Below, piece after piece: positions 10,503 through 18,436 of a stretch of 64,000 bases of DNA (positions are counted from its first letter, which is position 1; each line of letters begins with the position of its first letter). The translations under genes were made by a program, and so were the position numbers. The notes beneath the pieces are model-generated. The model had not been told where the DNA came from. It did no database searches and worked only from the letters and a program-made list of their open reading frames with translations. Origin of the DNA: Pseudaquabacterium terrae (GTDB lineage Bacteria; Pseudomonadota; Gammaproteobacteria; Burkholderiales; Burkholderiaceae_C); contig NZ_JABRWJ010000010.1 in NCBI RefSeq assembly GCF_013266755.1, positions 124,001 to 188,000 on the forward strand, given 5' to 3'.

Positions 10503-10912
10503 GAAGTGCCTCTGTGACGCGGAAGGAACGGTTGCGGGCCGGCGGCCCGGAGTGCATCGATCGCCCGCCGCAGCGCCGCTTGCGCATCGGTCCAGCAGTG
10601 GACGTCGTAGGGCCGGATCGGCAGGCACGTGGCGGCCTCGTCGAAGGCGACGACCACGGTCGCTGGAGCGACGCGCGCGAGGTGGTGGATCAGCGCGAGC
10701 GGCCGGCCCTGCGCGACGGCGAGCTCCAGCACCAGCAGCTCGGCCCGCTCGCGCGCCAGGTGCGCCGACGCTTCGCCGGCGCTCGCCGCGCTGGCGACCC
10801 GGCAGCGCGGTGCGATGCTGCCCAGCAGCCCGCGCAGCCGCTGCCGCTGCGCGACGTGCGCCACCAGCAGGATGACCTGCAGCGGGTGGGTCGAAGGGTT
10901 CGATGCCGGCAT
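10499..10912 (-). CDS. degenerate receiver-domain protein (pseudo-receiver)
   Basis: A 137-residue stand-alone protein with the layout of a CheY-like receiver, but its key residues are gone. The usual acidic pair after the first strand reads ILLVAHVAQ where ILLVDDE is expected. The phosphate-accepting Asp is replaced by Glu in ELLVLELAV. The helix after it (QRQRLRGLLGSI) and the repeated strand/helix order keep the fold recognisable. It cannot be phosphorylated in the normal way and may sit in a fixed state, perhaps regulating the GAF kinase translated from the overlapping ATGA. The family call is by pattern only. Confidence 0.65.
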   Translation of the reverse strand: MPASNPSTHPLQVILLVAHVAQRQRLRGLLGSIAPRCRVASAASAGEASAHLARERAELLVLELAVAQGRPLALIHHLARVAPATVVVAFDEAATCLPIRPYDVHCWTDAQAALRRAIDALRAAGPQPFLPRHRGTS

Positions 10913-11053
10913 GGCCGCCCTGAGGCCGGGAGGTGCGTCCGGCGGACGCGAAGAACCTTCCCGGTAGCCGTCAATCTAGGCGGCGGCGGGGCCCGCGTCT
11001 GCGGGGGATCCTGGATCGGCGCTGGCAGGCGGTCGTGCAGGCGCTGCGCGCCT
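10913..11053. other. intergenic gap with two hairpins
   Basis: This 141-base gap separates the NarL-type regulator (ends 11054) from the pseudo-receiver (starts 10912). Two inverted repeats are visible. CCCGC-GTCT-GCGGG at 10992-11005 lies about 50 bases after the regulator stop and could be a weak terminator without a T-run. GCGTCCG-G-CGGACGC at 10935-10949 lies just before the next gene. No promoter was recognised. Confidence 0.3.
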
Positions 11054-11695
11054 TCAGTCGTCGTCGGCATCGATCAGGCCGGCCCGGATCGCGAACCGCA
11101 CCAGCGCGGGCAGGTCGGCAACGCCCAGCTTGGCCATCAAGCGGCTGCGGTAGGAGTCGACCGTCTTCGGCGACAGGTGCAGCAGCCGGCCGATCTCGGG
11201 GCTCGACTGGCCGCGCACGACCAGCGCGACGATCTGCCGCTCGCGGGCCGACAGGCTGGCGAGCGCGGCATCGCCGTCGCGCTCGGTCAGCCCCTGCACG
11301 GCGAGCTCGGCAACGTCGCTGCCCAGGTGGCGGCGGCCCTGCAGCACCGTGTCGATGGCGCTCAGCAGCTCGGCCGCGGACGCGCCTTTCAGGACATAGC
11401 CCGCGGCGCCGAGGCGCAGCGCCTCCGCGACATGGCGCGGCTGCGCGGACATCGTCAGGACGATCGTGCGGGCATCGAGCCTGCGGCGTTGCAGCTCGGT
11501 GAGCAGCTCGAATCCGGAGCGCAGGCCCAGGTGCAGGTCGAGCAGCAGCACGGCCGGCGCCAGCCGCTGCAGATCGGCCAGCGCCTGCGTCGGGTCGGCC
11601 GATTCCCCGGTGACCCGGTGGCCCGCCGCGGCCAGCACCGAGCGCAGCCCGTCACGCATCATCGCGTGGTCGTCGACGAGGTAGACGTCGGTCAT
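11054..11695 (-). CDS. NarL/FixJ-family response regulator
   Basis: A 213-residue transcription factor. The receiver domain (residues 1 to about 120) keeps the acidic pair in VYLVDDH, the phospho-Asp in VLLLDLHLG and the Lys in GYVLKGAS. The C-terminal LuxR-type helix-turn-helix reads LSARERQIVALVVRGQSSPEIG, then LHLSPKTVDSYRSRLMAKLG. The ATG at 11695 overlaps the stop of the kinase gene in an ATGA, so the two form one pair. The kinase is of the NarX/DegS HisKA_3 class that normally pairs with this regulator class. Target genes are unknown; the por operon and lut operon are the nearest candidates. Confidence 0.95.
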   Translation of the reverse strand: MTDVYLVDDHAMMRDGLRSVLAAAGHRVTGESADPTQALADLQRLAPAVLLLDLHLGLRSGFELLTELQRRRLDARTIVLTMSAQPRHVAEALRLGAAGYVLKGASAAELLSAIDTVLQGRRHLGSDVAELAVQGLTERDGDAALASLSARERQIVALVVRGQSSPEIGRLLHLSPKTVDSYRSRLMAKLGVADLPALVRFAIRAGLIDADDD

Positions 11696-13482
11696 GGACG
11701 ACGGCCCTCCCAGCACAGCGACACGCGGGTGCCGCCGTCGGGCTCGGCGTCGACACCGAAGCGCGCGCCGATCGCGATCGAGCGCTCGCGCATCCCGACG
11801 ATGCCCAGGTGGCCGGGGCGGCCGCGCATCAGTGGCGCCGGGATGCCGCCGCCGTCGTCGATGACATCGAGCCTGAGAGAATCCGCGTCGCCACCGAGCA
11901 CCACGCGGATCAGCGACGCGCCGGCATGCTGCTGGGCGTTGGCGATCGCCTCGCGCGCCACCATGAACGCGCCGTACTCGACATCGTCGGGCCAACGGCA
12001 CGCGGCAAGCTCGTCGGACGTCTCCAGCAGCAGGTCCGCGCTGCCATCGGCGATGGTGCGCACGCGGATCTCGTTGTCGAGCGCTGCGGCCAGCCCCTGC
12101 TCCTCGAGCAGCGGCGGGCGCAGGTCGGTCAGCACCTGGCGCACTTCGCTCACGGCCTGCTCGAGCAGTGCGGCGATCCGGGTGCTCTGCTGCCTCAGCG
12201 GTGCGGGCATCGAGGCCGCATGCGTCGCGATGCAGGCGTCGAGGTTCAGGCGCGCCACCGCCAGCGTCTGGCCGAGATGGTCATGCAAGACCTGCGCGAC
12301 CCGCTGCGTGGTGGTCTTCTCCTGGTTCAGCAGGCGTTGCGTCAGCTCGGACAGCTCGAACTGGAATGCCAACAGCGCTTGCTCGGACGCATGCCGCGTC
12401 GTGATGTCGCGCACCACCGCCAGCAGGCGGCGATCGTCGAGCGCGCGCGCATTGGCCTCGGCCGCAAAGCAGCTGCCGTCCTTGCGCACGATCTGCCATT
12501 CGGCCAGGTGCCGGCTGCCGCCCAGGACCGCCTGCACTTCTTCGGCCACGCGCCCCCGCTGCGCCGGCGGCACCAGGTCGTCCGCGACGAGTGCGAGCAG
12601 CTCCGTGCGCGCGTAGCCCAGCATCACCAGCGCCTGCGGGTTGGCATCGAGGATGCGATGCTGGCGGTCGATCAGCAGCACGGCATCGCTGAGCTGCTCG
12701 AACAGGCTGCGGCCGTAGGCCTCGGACTCGCGCAGCTGCGTCTCCACCTGCTTGCGCGCGCTGATGTCGGTGAGGTAGATCGACAGGCCGTCCGGCGAGG
12801 GATAGAGCCGGGCTTCGAACCAGCGCGCGTCCGCCCCGGGGCAGACTTCGACGACGCCGGCCTGCTGCGTCGCGGCCGCCTGCGCACAGGCGTGCTGGAA
12901 CGGCGAGCCGGCGAGCTGCGGAGAGTCCGACCACGGATGGCGGCCGAGCAGCCCGTCCGCGTTGTCGCGGCCCAGCAGCCGTGCCGCGCGCGGGTTGACG
13001 TAGGTGCAGCGCTGCTCGGCATCGAGCGCGAGGAAACCGTCGTCCACCCGCGTCAGCACGTCCTGCAAGTGGGCGCGCGCGGCCTGGTTCTCGCGTTCGA
13101 GCGCGCGCCGTTGGGTCACGTCGTGCGCCAGCACCAGGCGCGCCGCACGGCCGTCGAGCACCAGGCCGGTCGACGAGATCTCGACCTCGATCGAACGGCC
13201 GTCCTTGCAACGATGGGTCCACACCCCGATCTCGTGCCGGGCCTGTGCGGTGTCGCGCGCCAGATCGGCCAGCACTCCTGCCAGCCGCGGCCGTTCCTCG
13301 GGCGGCCGGATGTCGGCGATCGTCATCGCCAGGAATTCGGCGCGGCTGAATCCGTAGTGCGCGATCGCGGCCGCGTTGACGGCGATGAAGCGCAGGTTGG
13401 CGCTGTCGACGATCCACATCGGCTGCGGGTTGGACTCGAACAGGAGCGGGTAGGGCAGGTTCGCAGTCAGGATGGCTGGCAT
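11692..13482 (-). CDS. PAS-PAS-PAS sensor histidine kinase, HisKA_3 class
   Basis: A 596-residue soluble kinase with three PAS domains (residues about 10 to 130, 140 to 250 and 260 to 375). A HisKA_3 domain follows, with the phospho-His in LHDHLGQTLA, then a HATPase_c domain (REAIANAQQHAGA, DDGGGI, GHLGIVGMRER), as in NarX/UhpB-type kinases. No transmembrane helix is visible, so it senses a cytoplasmic cue; no PAS heme or flavin signature could be confirmed. The ATG at 13482 is preferred over a TTG two codons upstream. A TTGAC-N4-ATCAA element lies 61 bases before this start, so the pair may be induced under low oxygen. It may report on redox state for the por/lut genes around it. Confidence 0.92.
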   Translation of the reverse strand: MPAILTANLPYPLLFESNPQPMWIVDSANLRFIAVNAAAIAHYGFSRAEFLAMTIADIRPPEERPRLAGVLADLARDTAQARHEIGVWTHRCKDGRSIEVEISSTGLVLDGRAARLVLAHDVTQRRALERENQAARAHLQDVLTRVDDGFLALDAEQRCTYVNPRAARLLGRDNADGLLGRHPWSDSPQLAGSPFQHACAQAAATQQAGVVEVCPGADARWFEARLYPSPDGLSIYLTDISARKQVETQLRESEAYGRSLFEQLSDAVLLIDRQHRILDANPQALVMLGYARTELLALVADDLVPPAQRGRVAEEVQAVLGGSRHLAEWQIVRKDGSCFAAEANARALDDRRLLAVVRDITTRHASEQALLAFQFELSELTQRLLNQEKTTTQRVAQVLHDHLGQTLAVARLNLDACIATHAASMPAPLRQQSTRIAALLEQAVSEVRQVLTDLRPPLLEEQGLAAALDNEIRVRTIADGSADLLLETSDELAACRWPDDVEYGAFMVAREAIANAQQHAGASLIRVVLGGDADSLRLDVIDDGGGIPAPLMRGRPGHLGIVGMRERSIAIGARFGVDAEPDGGTRVSLCWEGRRP

Positions 13483-13536
13483 CGGCAACGCTCTTGTCAG
13501 GGTGCAAGGAGCGTAGGCGCTGCCGCGAGCAGCCGC

Positions 13537-13550
13537 TTGACGGCGATCAA
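13537..13550. promoter_or_regulatory. FNR-type box before the three-PAS kinase
   Basis: TTGAC-GGCG-ATCAA matches nine of ten positions of the FNR consensus TTGAT-N4-ATCAA. It is centred about 61 bases before the ATG at 13482, in the 114-base gap after the oxidoreductase gene. This spacing would suit activation at about -41 with a short leader. Confidence 0.55.
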
Positions 13551-13596
13551 GCGGGAGCGCGCCGCACGGTGTCCTGTGTTGCAGTGTGCGTGCCGC

Positions 13597-15228
13597 TCAT
13601 CGCAGCTCCGGCACCATCTCGATCGCCCCGCACGGGCATTCGGCAACGCACAGGCCGCAGCCCTTGCAGTAGTCGAGCTTGAATTCGAAGCCCTTGCCGG
13701 GGCCGAGCTTGATCACCGCGTTGTCGGGGCAGACGCCATAGCAGTTGTCGCACTCGAAGCAGTTGCCGCACGACAGGCAGCGGCGCGCCTCGAACAGCGC
13801 ATTGCCTTCGTCGAGCCCGCCCTGCACCTCGTCGAAGCTCGACTGGCGGCGGATCAGGTCGAGCTGCGGGCGCACGGTCTTCGGTGCGTCGCTGTAGTAC
13901 CAGGTGTTCAGCGTCTCGAAGCCAGCCGGCGGCGGCTTCGGCGCGGGCTTGAATTCGATGTAGCGCAGCCAGTCGTCGATGTGGCGCGCCGCCTTCTTGC
14001 CGTGACCGATGGCGACGGTGACGTTGCGCTCGGCGGGCACCATGTCGCCGCCGGCGAAGATGCCGGCGTGGCCGGTCATCATGCGTTGATCGACCTGCAC
14101 CACGCCGTCCTCGATGCGAAGGCCGGGCACGCCATGCAGCAGCGACAGGTCGACGTCCTGGCCGAGCGCCAGCACCAGCGCATCGGCCGGCAGCGTCTCG
14201 AGCTCGCCGGTCGGCTGCGGGAAGCCGCTGGCATCGAGCACCATGCGCTCGACGGTGATGTCGTGGTCGCCGGCCTCGCGGATCGTCGACAGCCACTTGA
14301 TCGTCACGCCTTCCTCGAGCGCCTCTTCGATCTCGAAGTCGTGCGCCGGCATCTTCTCGCGCGTGCGGCGGTAGACGATCACGGCTTCAGTCGCGCCGAG
14401 GCGGCGCGCGGTGCGCGCGACATCGATCGCGGTATTGCCGCCGCCGTAGACGACGACGCGCCGGCCGAGCAGCGGCGGTGCTTCGCCCTCCATCGAACGC
14501 AGCACGGCCACCGCATCGAGCACGCGCGCCGAATCGCCGGCCGGGATGAACGCGCGCTTGGCGATGTGCGCACCGACGGCGAGGAAGGCGGCATCGAAGC
14601 CGCCCTCGCGCATCGTGTCGATGATGTGCTCGACCTTGCGGCCGAGCTCGATGCGCACGCCGAGCGCGACGATGCGCTGCACCTCGGCATCGAGCACGTC
14701 GCGCGGCAGGCGGTACTTCGGAATGCCGAAGCGCATCATGCCGCCGGCGCGCGGGCCGGCCTCGTGGATCGTCACCGCGTGGCCGAGCCGCGCCAGGTGG
14801 TAGGCCGCCGAGAGCCCCGACGGCCCGGCACCGACGATCAGCACGCGCCGGCCGCTGGGCGCGGGCGGCGCATCGAAGGCCCAGCCGCGGCGGATCGCCT
14901 CGTCGCCGAGAAAACGCTCGACCGCGTTGATGCCCACCGGCGCGTCGAGCCGGCCGCGGTTGCAGCGGCTCTCGCAGCTGTGATAACAGACGCGGCCCAT
15001 GACCGCCGGGAACGGGTTGTCGCGCACCAGCTGGCGCCAGGCGGCTTCGTAGCGGCCGGCTTCGGCCTCGTAGAGCCAGCCCTGGATGTCCTCGCCGGCG
15101 GGGCATTCCTGGTTGCACGGCGGCATGCGGTGCACATACACCGGCCGCTCGGTGCGCCACGAGCCGGTGTGATTGGCCAGCGAGGAGCCGACGTCCAGCG
15201 TGATGGCGAAGGGTTTGTGCCTGCTCAT
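13597..15228 (-). CDS. GltD-like NAD(P)H/FAD subunit with C-terminal 2x[4Fe-4S] of a 2-oxoacid oxidoreductase
   Basis: A 543-residue flavoprotein. The N-terminal Cys-rich part (CNQECPAGEDI and CYHSCESRCNRG) is the iron-sulfur domain of the GltD/dihydropyrimidine dehydrogenase family. Next come an FAD site (VLIVGAGPSGLSAAYHLA), a second dinucleotide site (VVVYGGGNTAIDVARTARR) and the closing FAD motif (GIFAGGDM). The last about 90 residues add a ferredoxin domain with CLSCGNCFECDNC and CKGCGLCVAECPCGAIE. It starts in an ATGA overlap with the TPP-binding beta subunit. The likely role is moving electrons from 2-oxoacid oxidation to NAD(P)+, as the PadH subunit does in phenylglyoxylate dehydrogenase. 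The fused ferredoxin domain replaces a separate delta subunit. Confidence 0.88.
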   Translation of the reverse strand: MSRHKPFAITLDVGSSLANHTGSWRTERPVYVHRMPPCNQECPAGEDIQGWLYEAEAGRYEAAWRQLVRDNPFPAVMGRVCYHSCESRCNRGRLDAPVGINAVERFLGDEAIRRGWAFDAPPAPSGRRVLIVGAGPSGLSAAYHLARLGHAVTIHEAGPRAGGMMRFGIPKYRLPRDVLDAEVQRIVALGVRIELGRKVEHIIDTMREGGFDAAFLAVGAHIAKRAFIPAGDSARVLDAVAVLRSMEGEAPPLLGRRVVVYGGGNTAIDVARTARRLGATEAVIVYRRTREKMPAHDFEIEEALEEGVTIKWLSTIREAGDHDITVERMVLDASGFPQPTGELETLPADALVLALGQDVDLSLLHGVPGLRIEDGVVQVDQRMMTGHAGIFAGGDMVPAERNVTVAIGHGKKAARHIDDWLRYIEFKPAPKPPPAGFETLNTWYYSDAPKTVRPQLDLIRRQSSFDEVQGGLDEGNALFEARRCLSCGNCFECDNCYGVCPDNAVIKLGPGKGFEFKLDYCKGCGLCVAECPCGAIEMVPELR

Positions 15229-16226
15229 GCCGTGGCTCCTGCCGCGTCCACTTGCCGATAGCGCCGGATGTTGCGATCGGCCAGCGCCTGCAGCCGCTCG
15301 AGCGTCTCGGTGTCGGGCGCATCGCCGAACAGGTGGGCGAAGCGCTTCTGCGGCTTCAGGTAGTCCTGCACCGGCACCTGGCGCCGGATCTTCGAGCTGC
15401 CGGTCAGCTCGCCGCCGATGGCCTCGAACACCGGGAACAGCCCGCTCTCGTGGGCCAGCCGCGCGAGGCGGATGGTGTCGTGCGAGGCCGCGCCCCAGCC
15501 GAGCGGGCAGGGCACCAGCACGTGCAGGTAGCGCGCGCCGCGGATCGCCATCGCGGTGCGCACCTTGCGTTCCAGGTCGTGCAGCTCGGCGACCGTGGCG
15601 GTCGCGACATAGGGGATCTCGTGCGCCATCGCGATGCCCGGCAGGTACTTGCCCTGGCCGAACACGTTGCCCGGCCGCGCGCCGATGGCCGGCGTGGTCG
15701 CGGTGCGCGCGGCAGCCGGCGTGGCCGACGAGCGCTGCACGCCGGTGTTCATGTAGGCCTCGTTGTCATAACAGATGTAGAGCACGTCGTCGTTGCGCTC
15801 GAATAGGCCCGACAGGCAGCCGAAACCGATGTCGGTGGTGCCGCCGTCGCCACCCTGCGCGACCACGCGCACGTCGTCGCGCCCCTGCACGCGCAGCGCC
15901 GCGGCGATGCCGGTGCCCACCGCCGCGACGTTGCCGAACAGCGAGTGGATCCACGGGATCTGCCACGAGGTCTCGGGGTAGGGCGTCGAGAACACCTCGA
16001 GGCAGCCGGTGGCGTTGGCGGCGATCAGGCGGCCGCCGGTGGCGCGCATCGCGGCGTCGATGGCGTAGCGCGCGCCCAGCGCCTCGCCACAGCCCTGGCA
16101 GGCGCGGTGGCCGGAGTTCAGCGCATTGCTGCGCTGTTCCGATGCCTGGACCGTGCGCTGCTGCGGCGCGAGCAGGCGGTTGCCGACCGTGAAGGTGCCG
16201 GTCTGGTAGAACTTGATCGCGTCCAT
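15225..16226 (-). CDS. porB: 2-oxoacid:acceptor oxidoreductase beta subunit (TPP-binding)
   Basis: A 333-residue catalytic half that binds thiamine diphosphate. Visible motifs are CQGCGEALGARYAIDAA near residue 43, the TPP/Mg site GGDGGTTDIGFGCLSG and YDNEAYMNTGVQRS, all as in pyruvate:ferredoxin oxidoreductase beta subunits. It lies 4 bases after the alpha gene and overlaps the GltD-like gene in an ATGA. Substrate cannot be read from sequence: pyruvate is most likely, while phenylglyoxylate and other 2-oxoacids are possible because the gene set resembles the Pad cluster. Confidence 0.92.
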   Translation of the reverse strand: MDAIKFYQTGTFTVGNRLLAPQQRTVQASEQRSNALNSGHRACQGCGEALGARYAIDAAMRATGGRLIAANATGCLEVFSTPYPETSWQIPWIHSLFGNVAAVGTGIAAALRVQGRDDVRVVAQGGDGGTTDIGFGCLSGLFERNDDVLYICYDNEAYMNTGVQRSSATPAAARTATTPAIGARPGNVFGQGKYLPGIAMAHEIPYVATATVAELHDLERKVRTAMAIRGARYLHVLVPCPLGWGAASHDTIRLARLAHESGLFPVFEAIGGELTGSSKIRRQVPVQDYLKPQKRFAHLFGDAPDTETLERLQALADRNIRRYRQVDAAGATA

Positions 16227-16230
16227 GGTT

Positions 16231-17496
16231 TTATCCGATGCGCGAGGCGACGGTGCCGATGTCGCGCAGCACGCCCTCGGCGATCGGGCCGGAGCGGCGC
16301 GTGGCGCGTTCGCGCGCCAGCACGCGCTCGACGAGCGGGTGGTCGAGGTCGAGGAAGGTCAGCGGCCCCAGCCGATCGGCCAGCGCATCGAGCAGCAACC
16401 GCCGCAGCGAGGCCTGCGTGATGGCGCGCCCGCCCAGGCCGGCCACCACCGCCAGCACCGGCAGCGGATGCTCGCGCAGCGCCATGCGCACGTCGCGCTC
16501 GACGATGCCGCCGATGCCGACCGCGAAGCACTTCTCGACCACCACGATGCGCCGCGCGCGGCCGAGCGCCGCCTGCAGCGCGGCGATCGGGAACGGGCGG
16601 AACGAGGTGATGCCGACGGCGCCGATGCGGTGGCCTTCGTCGCGCAGCGCATCGATCGTGTCCTTGATGGTGCCGAGCACCGAGCCGAGCGCGATCACCA
16701 TGGTCTCGGCGTCGTCGCTGCGGTAGCGGCTGATCAGCCCGCCCGACACGCCGTCGACCCCGCGGCCGAAGCGGCAGCGGAAGTCATCGGCCACCTGCGG
16801 GATCAGGTCGAGTGCCTGCAGCTGCTTGGCATGCGCCAGGTAGCGCACCTCGGTGAAGGCCTCCGGCCCGACCATCGCGCCGATGCTCACCGGCTCGGCC
16901 GGGTCGAGCAGCTGGCGTGGTTCATAACGCGGCAGGAACGCGTCCACGGTGGCCTGATCTGGCAGGTCGATGCGCTCGACGGCATGCGTCAGGATGAAGC
17001 CGTCCATGCACACCATCACCGGCAGCGACAGCTCCTCGGCGATGCGGAAGGCCTGGATGTGCAGGTCGACCGCGTCCTGGTTCGATTCGGCGAAGAGCTG
17101 GATCCAGCCGGCGTCGCGCATCGCCATGCTGTCGCTGTGATCGTTCCAGATGTTGATCGGCGCGCCGATCGCGCGGTTGGCCACCGTCATGACGATCGGC
17201 AGCCCGAGGCCGGAGGCGTTGTAGACGGCCTCGGCCATGAACAGCAGCCCCTGGCTCGCGGTGGCGGTGTAGGCGCGCGCGCCGGCCGCCGAGGCGCCGA
17301 TGGCCACGCTCATCGCGGCGAACTCGGATTCGACGTTGATGAACTCGCAGCGCTCGAGCGTGCCGTCCTTCACCAGCGCGCCCAGGCCCTCGACGATGTG
17401 CGTCTGCGGCGAGATCGGGTAGGCGCAGATCACCTCGGGGCGGCAGGCGGCCACCGCCTGCGCCACGGCAAACGAGCCTTCGCACTGTTCAAGCAT
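16231..17496 (-). CDS. porA: 2-oxoacid:acceptor oxidoreductase alpha subunit
   Basis: A 421-residue subunit. The ATG at 17496 overlaps the gamma-subunit stop by 8 bases and gives the family's usual N-terminus, followed by CAYPISPQTHIVEGLG and FINVESEFAAMSVAIGA. The middle and C-terminal parts (TATASQGLLFMAEA, GSVLGTIKDTIDALR, FRPFPIAAL) are typical of PorA. It pairs with beta to bind TPP and the 2-oxoacid. Longer upstream starts were rejected because they read through the gamma gene with no family content. In the Por family this enzyme is oxygen-sensitive, which fits the FNR-type boxes found upstream of the operon. Confidence 0.92.
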   Translation of the reverse strand: MLEQCEGSFAVAQAVAACRPEVICAYPISPQTHIVEGLGALVKDGTLERCEFINVESEFAAMSVAIGASAAGARAYTATASQGLLFMAEAVYNASGLGLPIVMTVANRAIGAPINIWNDHSDSMAMRDAGWIQLFAESNQDAVDLHIQAFRIAEELSLPVMVCMDGFILTHAVERIDLPDQATVDAFLPRYEPRQLLDPAEPVSIGAMVGPEAFTEVRYLAHAKQLQALDLIPQVADDFRCRFGRGVDGVSGGLISRYRSDDAETMVIALGSVLGTIKDTIDALRDEGHRIGAVGITSFRPFPIAALQAALGRARRIVVVEKCFAVGIGGIVERDVRMALREHPLPVLAVVAGLGGRAITQASLRRLLLDALADRLGPLTFLDLDHPLVERVLARERATRRSGPIAEGVLRDIGTVASRIG

Positions 17497-18079
17497 CGGT
17501 GGCCTCCGCGGGCTGCCGCTGCTGCTGGCGGACCCATTGGTGGGCGGCGGTGGCGGCGGCGACGTTGCCGCGGGCCAGCGCGCCGCTGAAGCGCGCTTCG
17601 ATCGCCGCCTGCACGTCTGCCAGTTGGATGAGGCCGCAGAGCGCCGCGAAGGCACCGAGCAGCGCGGCATTCGGCAGCGGGCGGCCGACGTGTTCGAGTG
17701 CCAGCTCGGTCGCCGGCACCGTCATCAGCCGTTCGGCCGGAAAGCCGGCCGCGAAGTCGCCGAGGCCCAGCGCCTCGAAGCTGCGCGCGCTGTTGATCAG
17801 GATCGCGCCGCCGCGATGCAGGCCGCTGAAGACATCGACCTGGTGCAGCAGCGTCGGGTCCTGGATGATCAGCGCGTCGGGCGCGACGATCGGCTCGCGC
17901 GAGCGGATCGGCGAGTCGGCGATGCGGCAGAAGGCCACCACCGGCGCGCCGGTGCGCTCGGAGCCGAAGCTCGGAAAGGCCTGCGCGTGCCGGCCGCCGA
18001 CGAACGCGGCGACCGACAGCATCTCTGCCGCGGTGACCACGCCCTGGCCGCCGCGGCCGTGAATGCGTACCTGGAACAT
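17489..18079 (-). CDS. porG: 2-oxoacid:acceptor oxidoreductase gamma subunit
   Basis: A 196-residue subunit with the family opening FQVRIHGRGGQGVVTAAEML, then GRHAQAFPSFGSERTGAPV. The ATG at 18079 follows GGAGG at good spacing; an upstream start at 18181 would cross the regulatory region and was rejected. It is the first gene of a four-gene operon (gamma, alpha, beta, GltD-like). Two CRP/FNR-type sites lie upstream at 18137-18150 and 18168-18181, and the second is a perfect FNR consensus shared with the divergent small membrane gene. Confidence 0.92.
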   Translation of the reverse strand: MFQVRIHGRGGQGVVTAAEMLSVAAFVGGRHAQAFPSFGSERTGAPVVAFCRIADSPIRSREPIVAPDALIIQDPTLLHQVDVFSGLHRGGAILINSARSFEALGLGDFAAGFPAERLMTVPATELALEHVGRPLPNAALLGAFAALCGLIQLADVQAAIEARFSGALARGNVAAATAAHQWVRQQQRQPAEATDA

Positions 18080-18136
18080 GCGGCCTCCGCGTCGCGTAGA
18101 GGGAGCCGATGCTCGGGCGAATGCGGTGGCGCCGGC

Positions 18137-18150
18137 TTGCGGATCGTCAA
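18137..18150. promoter_or_regulatory. TTG-N8-CAA site before porG
   Basis: TTGCG-GATC-GTCAA is centred about 64 bases before the porG ATG, a spacing close to that of similar sites at lutA, the three-PAS kinase and hemerythrin. It departs from strict FNR consensus but keeps the TTG and CAA ends. Function is inference. Confidence 0.4.
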
Positions 18151-18167
18151 ACCCGGCATCGCGCGGG

Positions 18168-18181
18168 TTGATGGGCATCAA
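18168..18181. promoter_or_regulatory. consensus FNR box in a divergent promoter
   Basis: TTGAT-GGGC-ATCAA is an exact match to the FNR/Anr consensus. It sits between porG (minus, start 18079) and the small membrane gene (plus, start 18244), centred about 70 bases before the latter. A poor -10-like CACGAT at 18204-18209 fits a plus-strand start near 18216, which would place the box at about -41. Confidence 0.65.
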
Positions 18182-18243
18182 TCAGCCGGCCCGCCCAGCG
18201 CTGCACGATCACGCTCACGTCACCCACCCCGAGGAGCAGCGAC

Positions 18244-18402
18244 ATGAGCGACAAGGACCTGGAGCGCACCCAGTGCCTGGGCGTGATCGGCAGCATGCTG
18301 ATCGCCGCGGTGATCGTGGCGCTCGCGCTGCCCGATGCGCCCGGCGACGCGCCGCCGAGCGCGCCGGCCGGCCCGGTGGTCCTGACATCGGCGGCGCGCT
18401 GA
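18244..18402 (+). CDS. small single-pass membrane protein, unknown
   Basis: A 52-residue reading frame with GAGGAGC about 7 bases before its ATG. Residues 1 to 11 are polar (MSDKDLERTQC), about 12 to 30 form one hydrophobic helix (LGVIGSMLIAAVIVALALP), and the tail is Pro/Ala-rich. It resembles no family I can name. Small proteins like this are sometimes found beside respiratory enzymes. Support comes from the strong ribosome site, the membrane helix and the perfect FNR box 63 bases upstream. The gene probably responds to low oxygen together with the divergent por operon. Confidence 0.65.
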   Translation: MSDKDLERTQCLGVIGSMLIAAVIVALALPDAPGDAPPSAPAGPVVLTSAAR

Positions 18403-18413
18403 GCCGATCTCCC

Positions 18414-18432
18414 GAGCCCCAAGCCCGGGCTC
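18414..18432. terminator. hairpin between convergent genes
   Basis: GAGCCC and GGGCTC arms (18414-18419 and 18427-18432) lie in the 34-base gap between the small membrane gene and the hemerythrin gene, which converge here. The position suits a two-way terminator. There is no T-run on either side, so confidence is low. Confidence 0.35.
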
Positions 18433-18436
18433 CTGG

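Noticed and set aside
15225-17496. Indolepyruvate ferredoxin oxidoreductase (IorAB)
   Set aside because: IorA fuses alpha- and beta-like parts in one long chain; here alpha, beta and gamma are separate and carry Por-type motifs.
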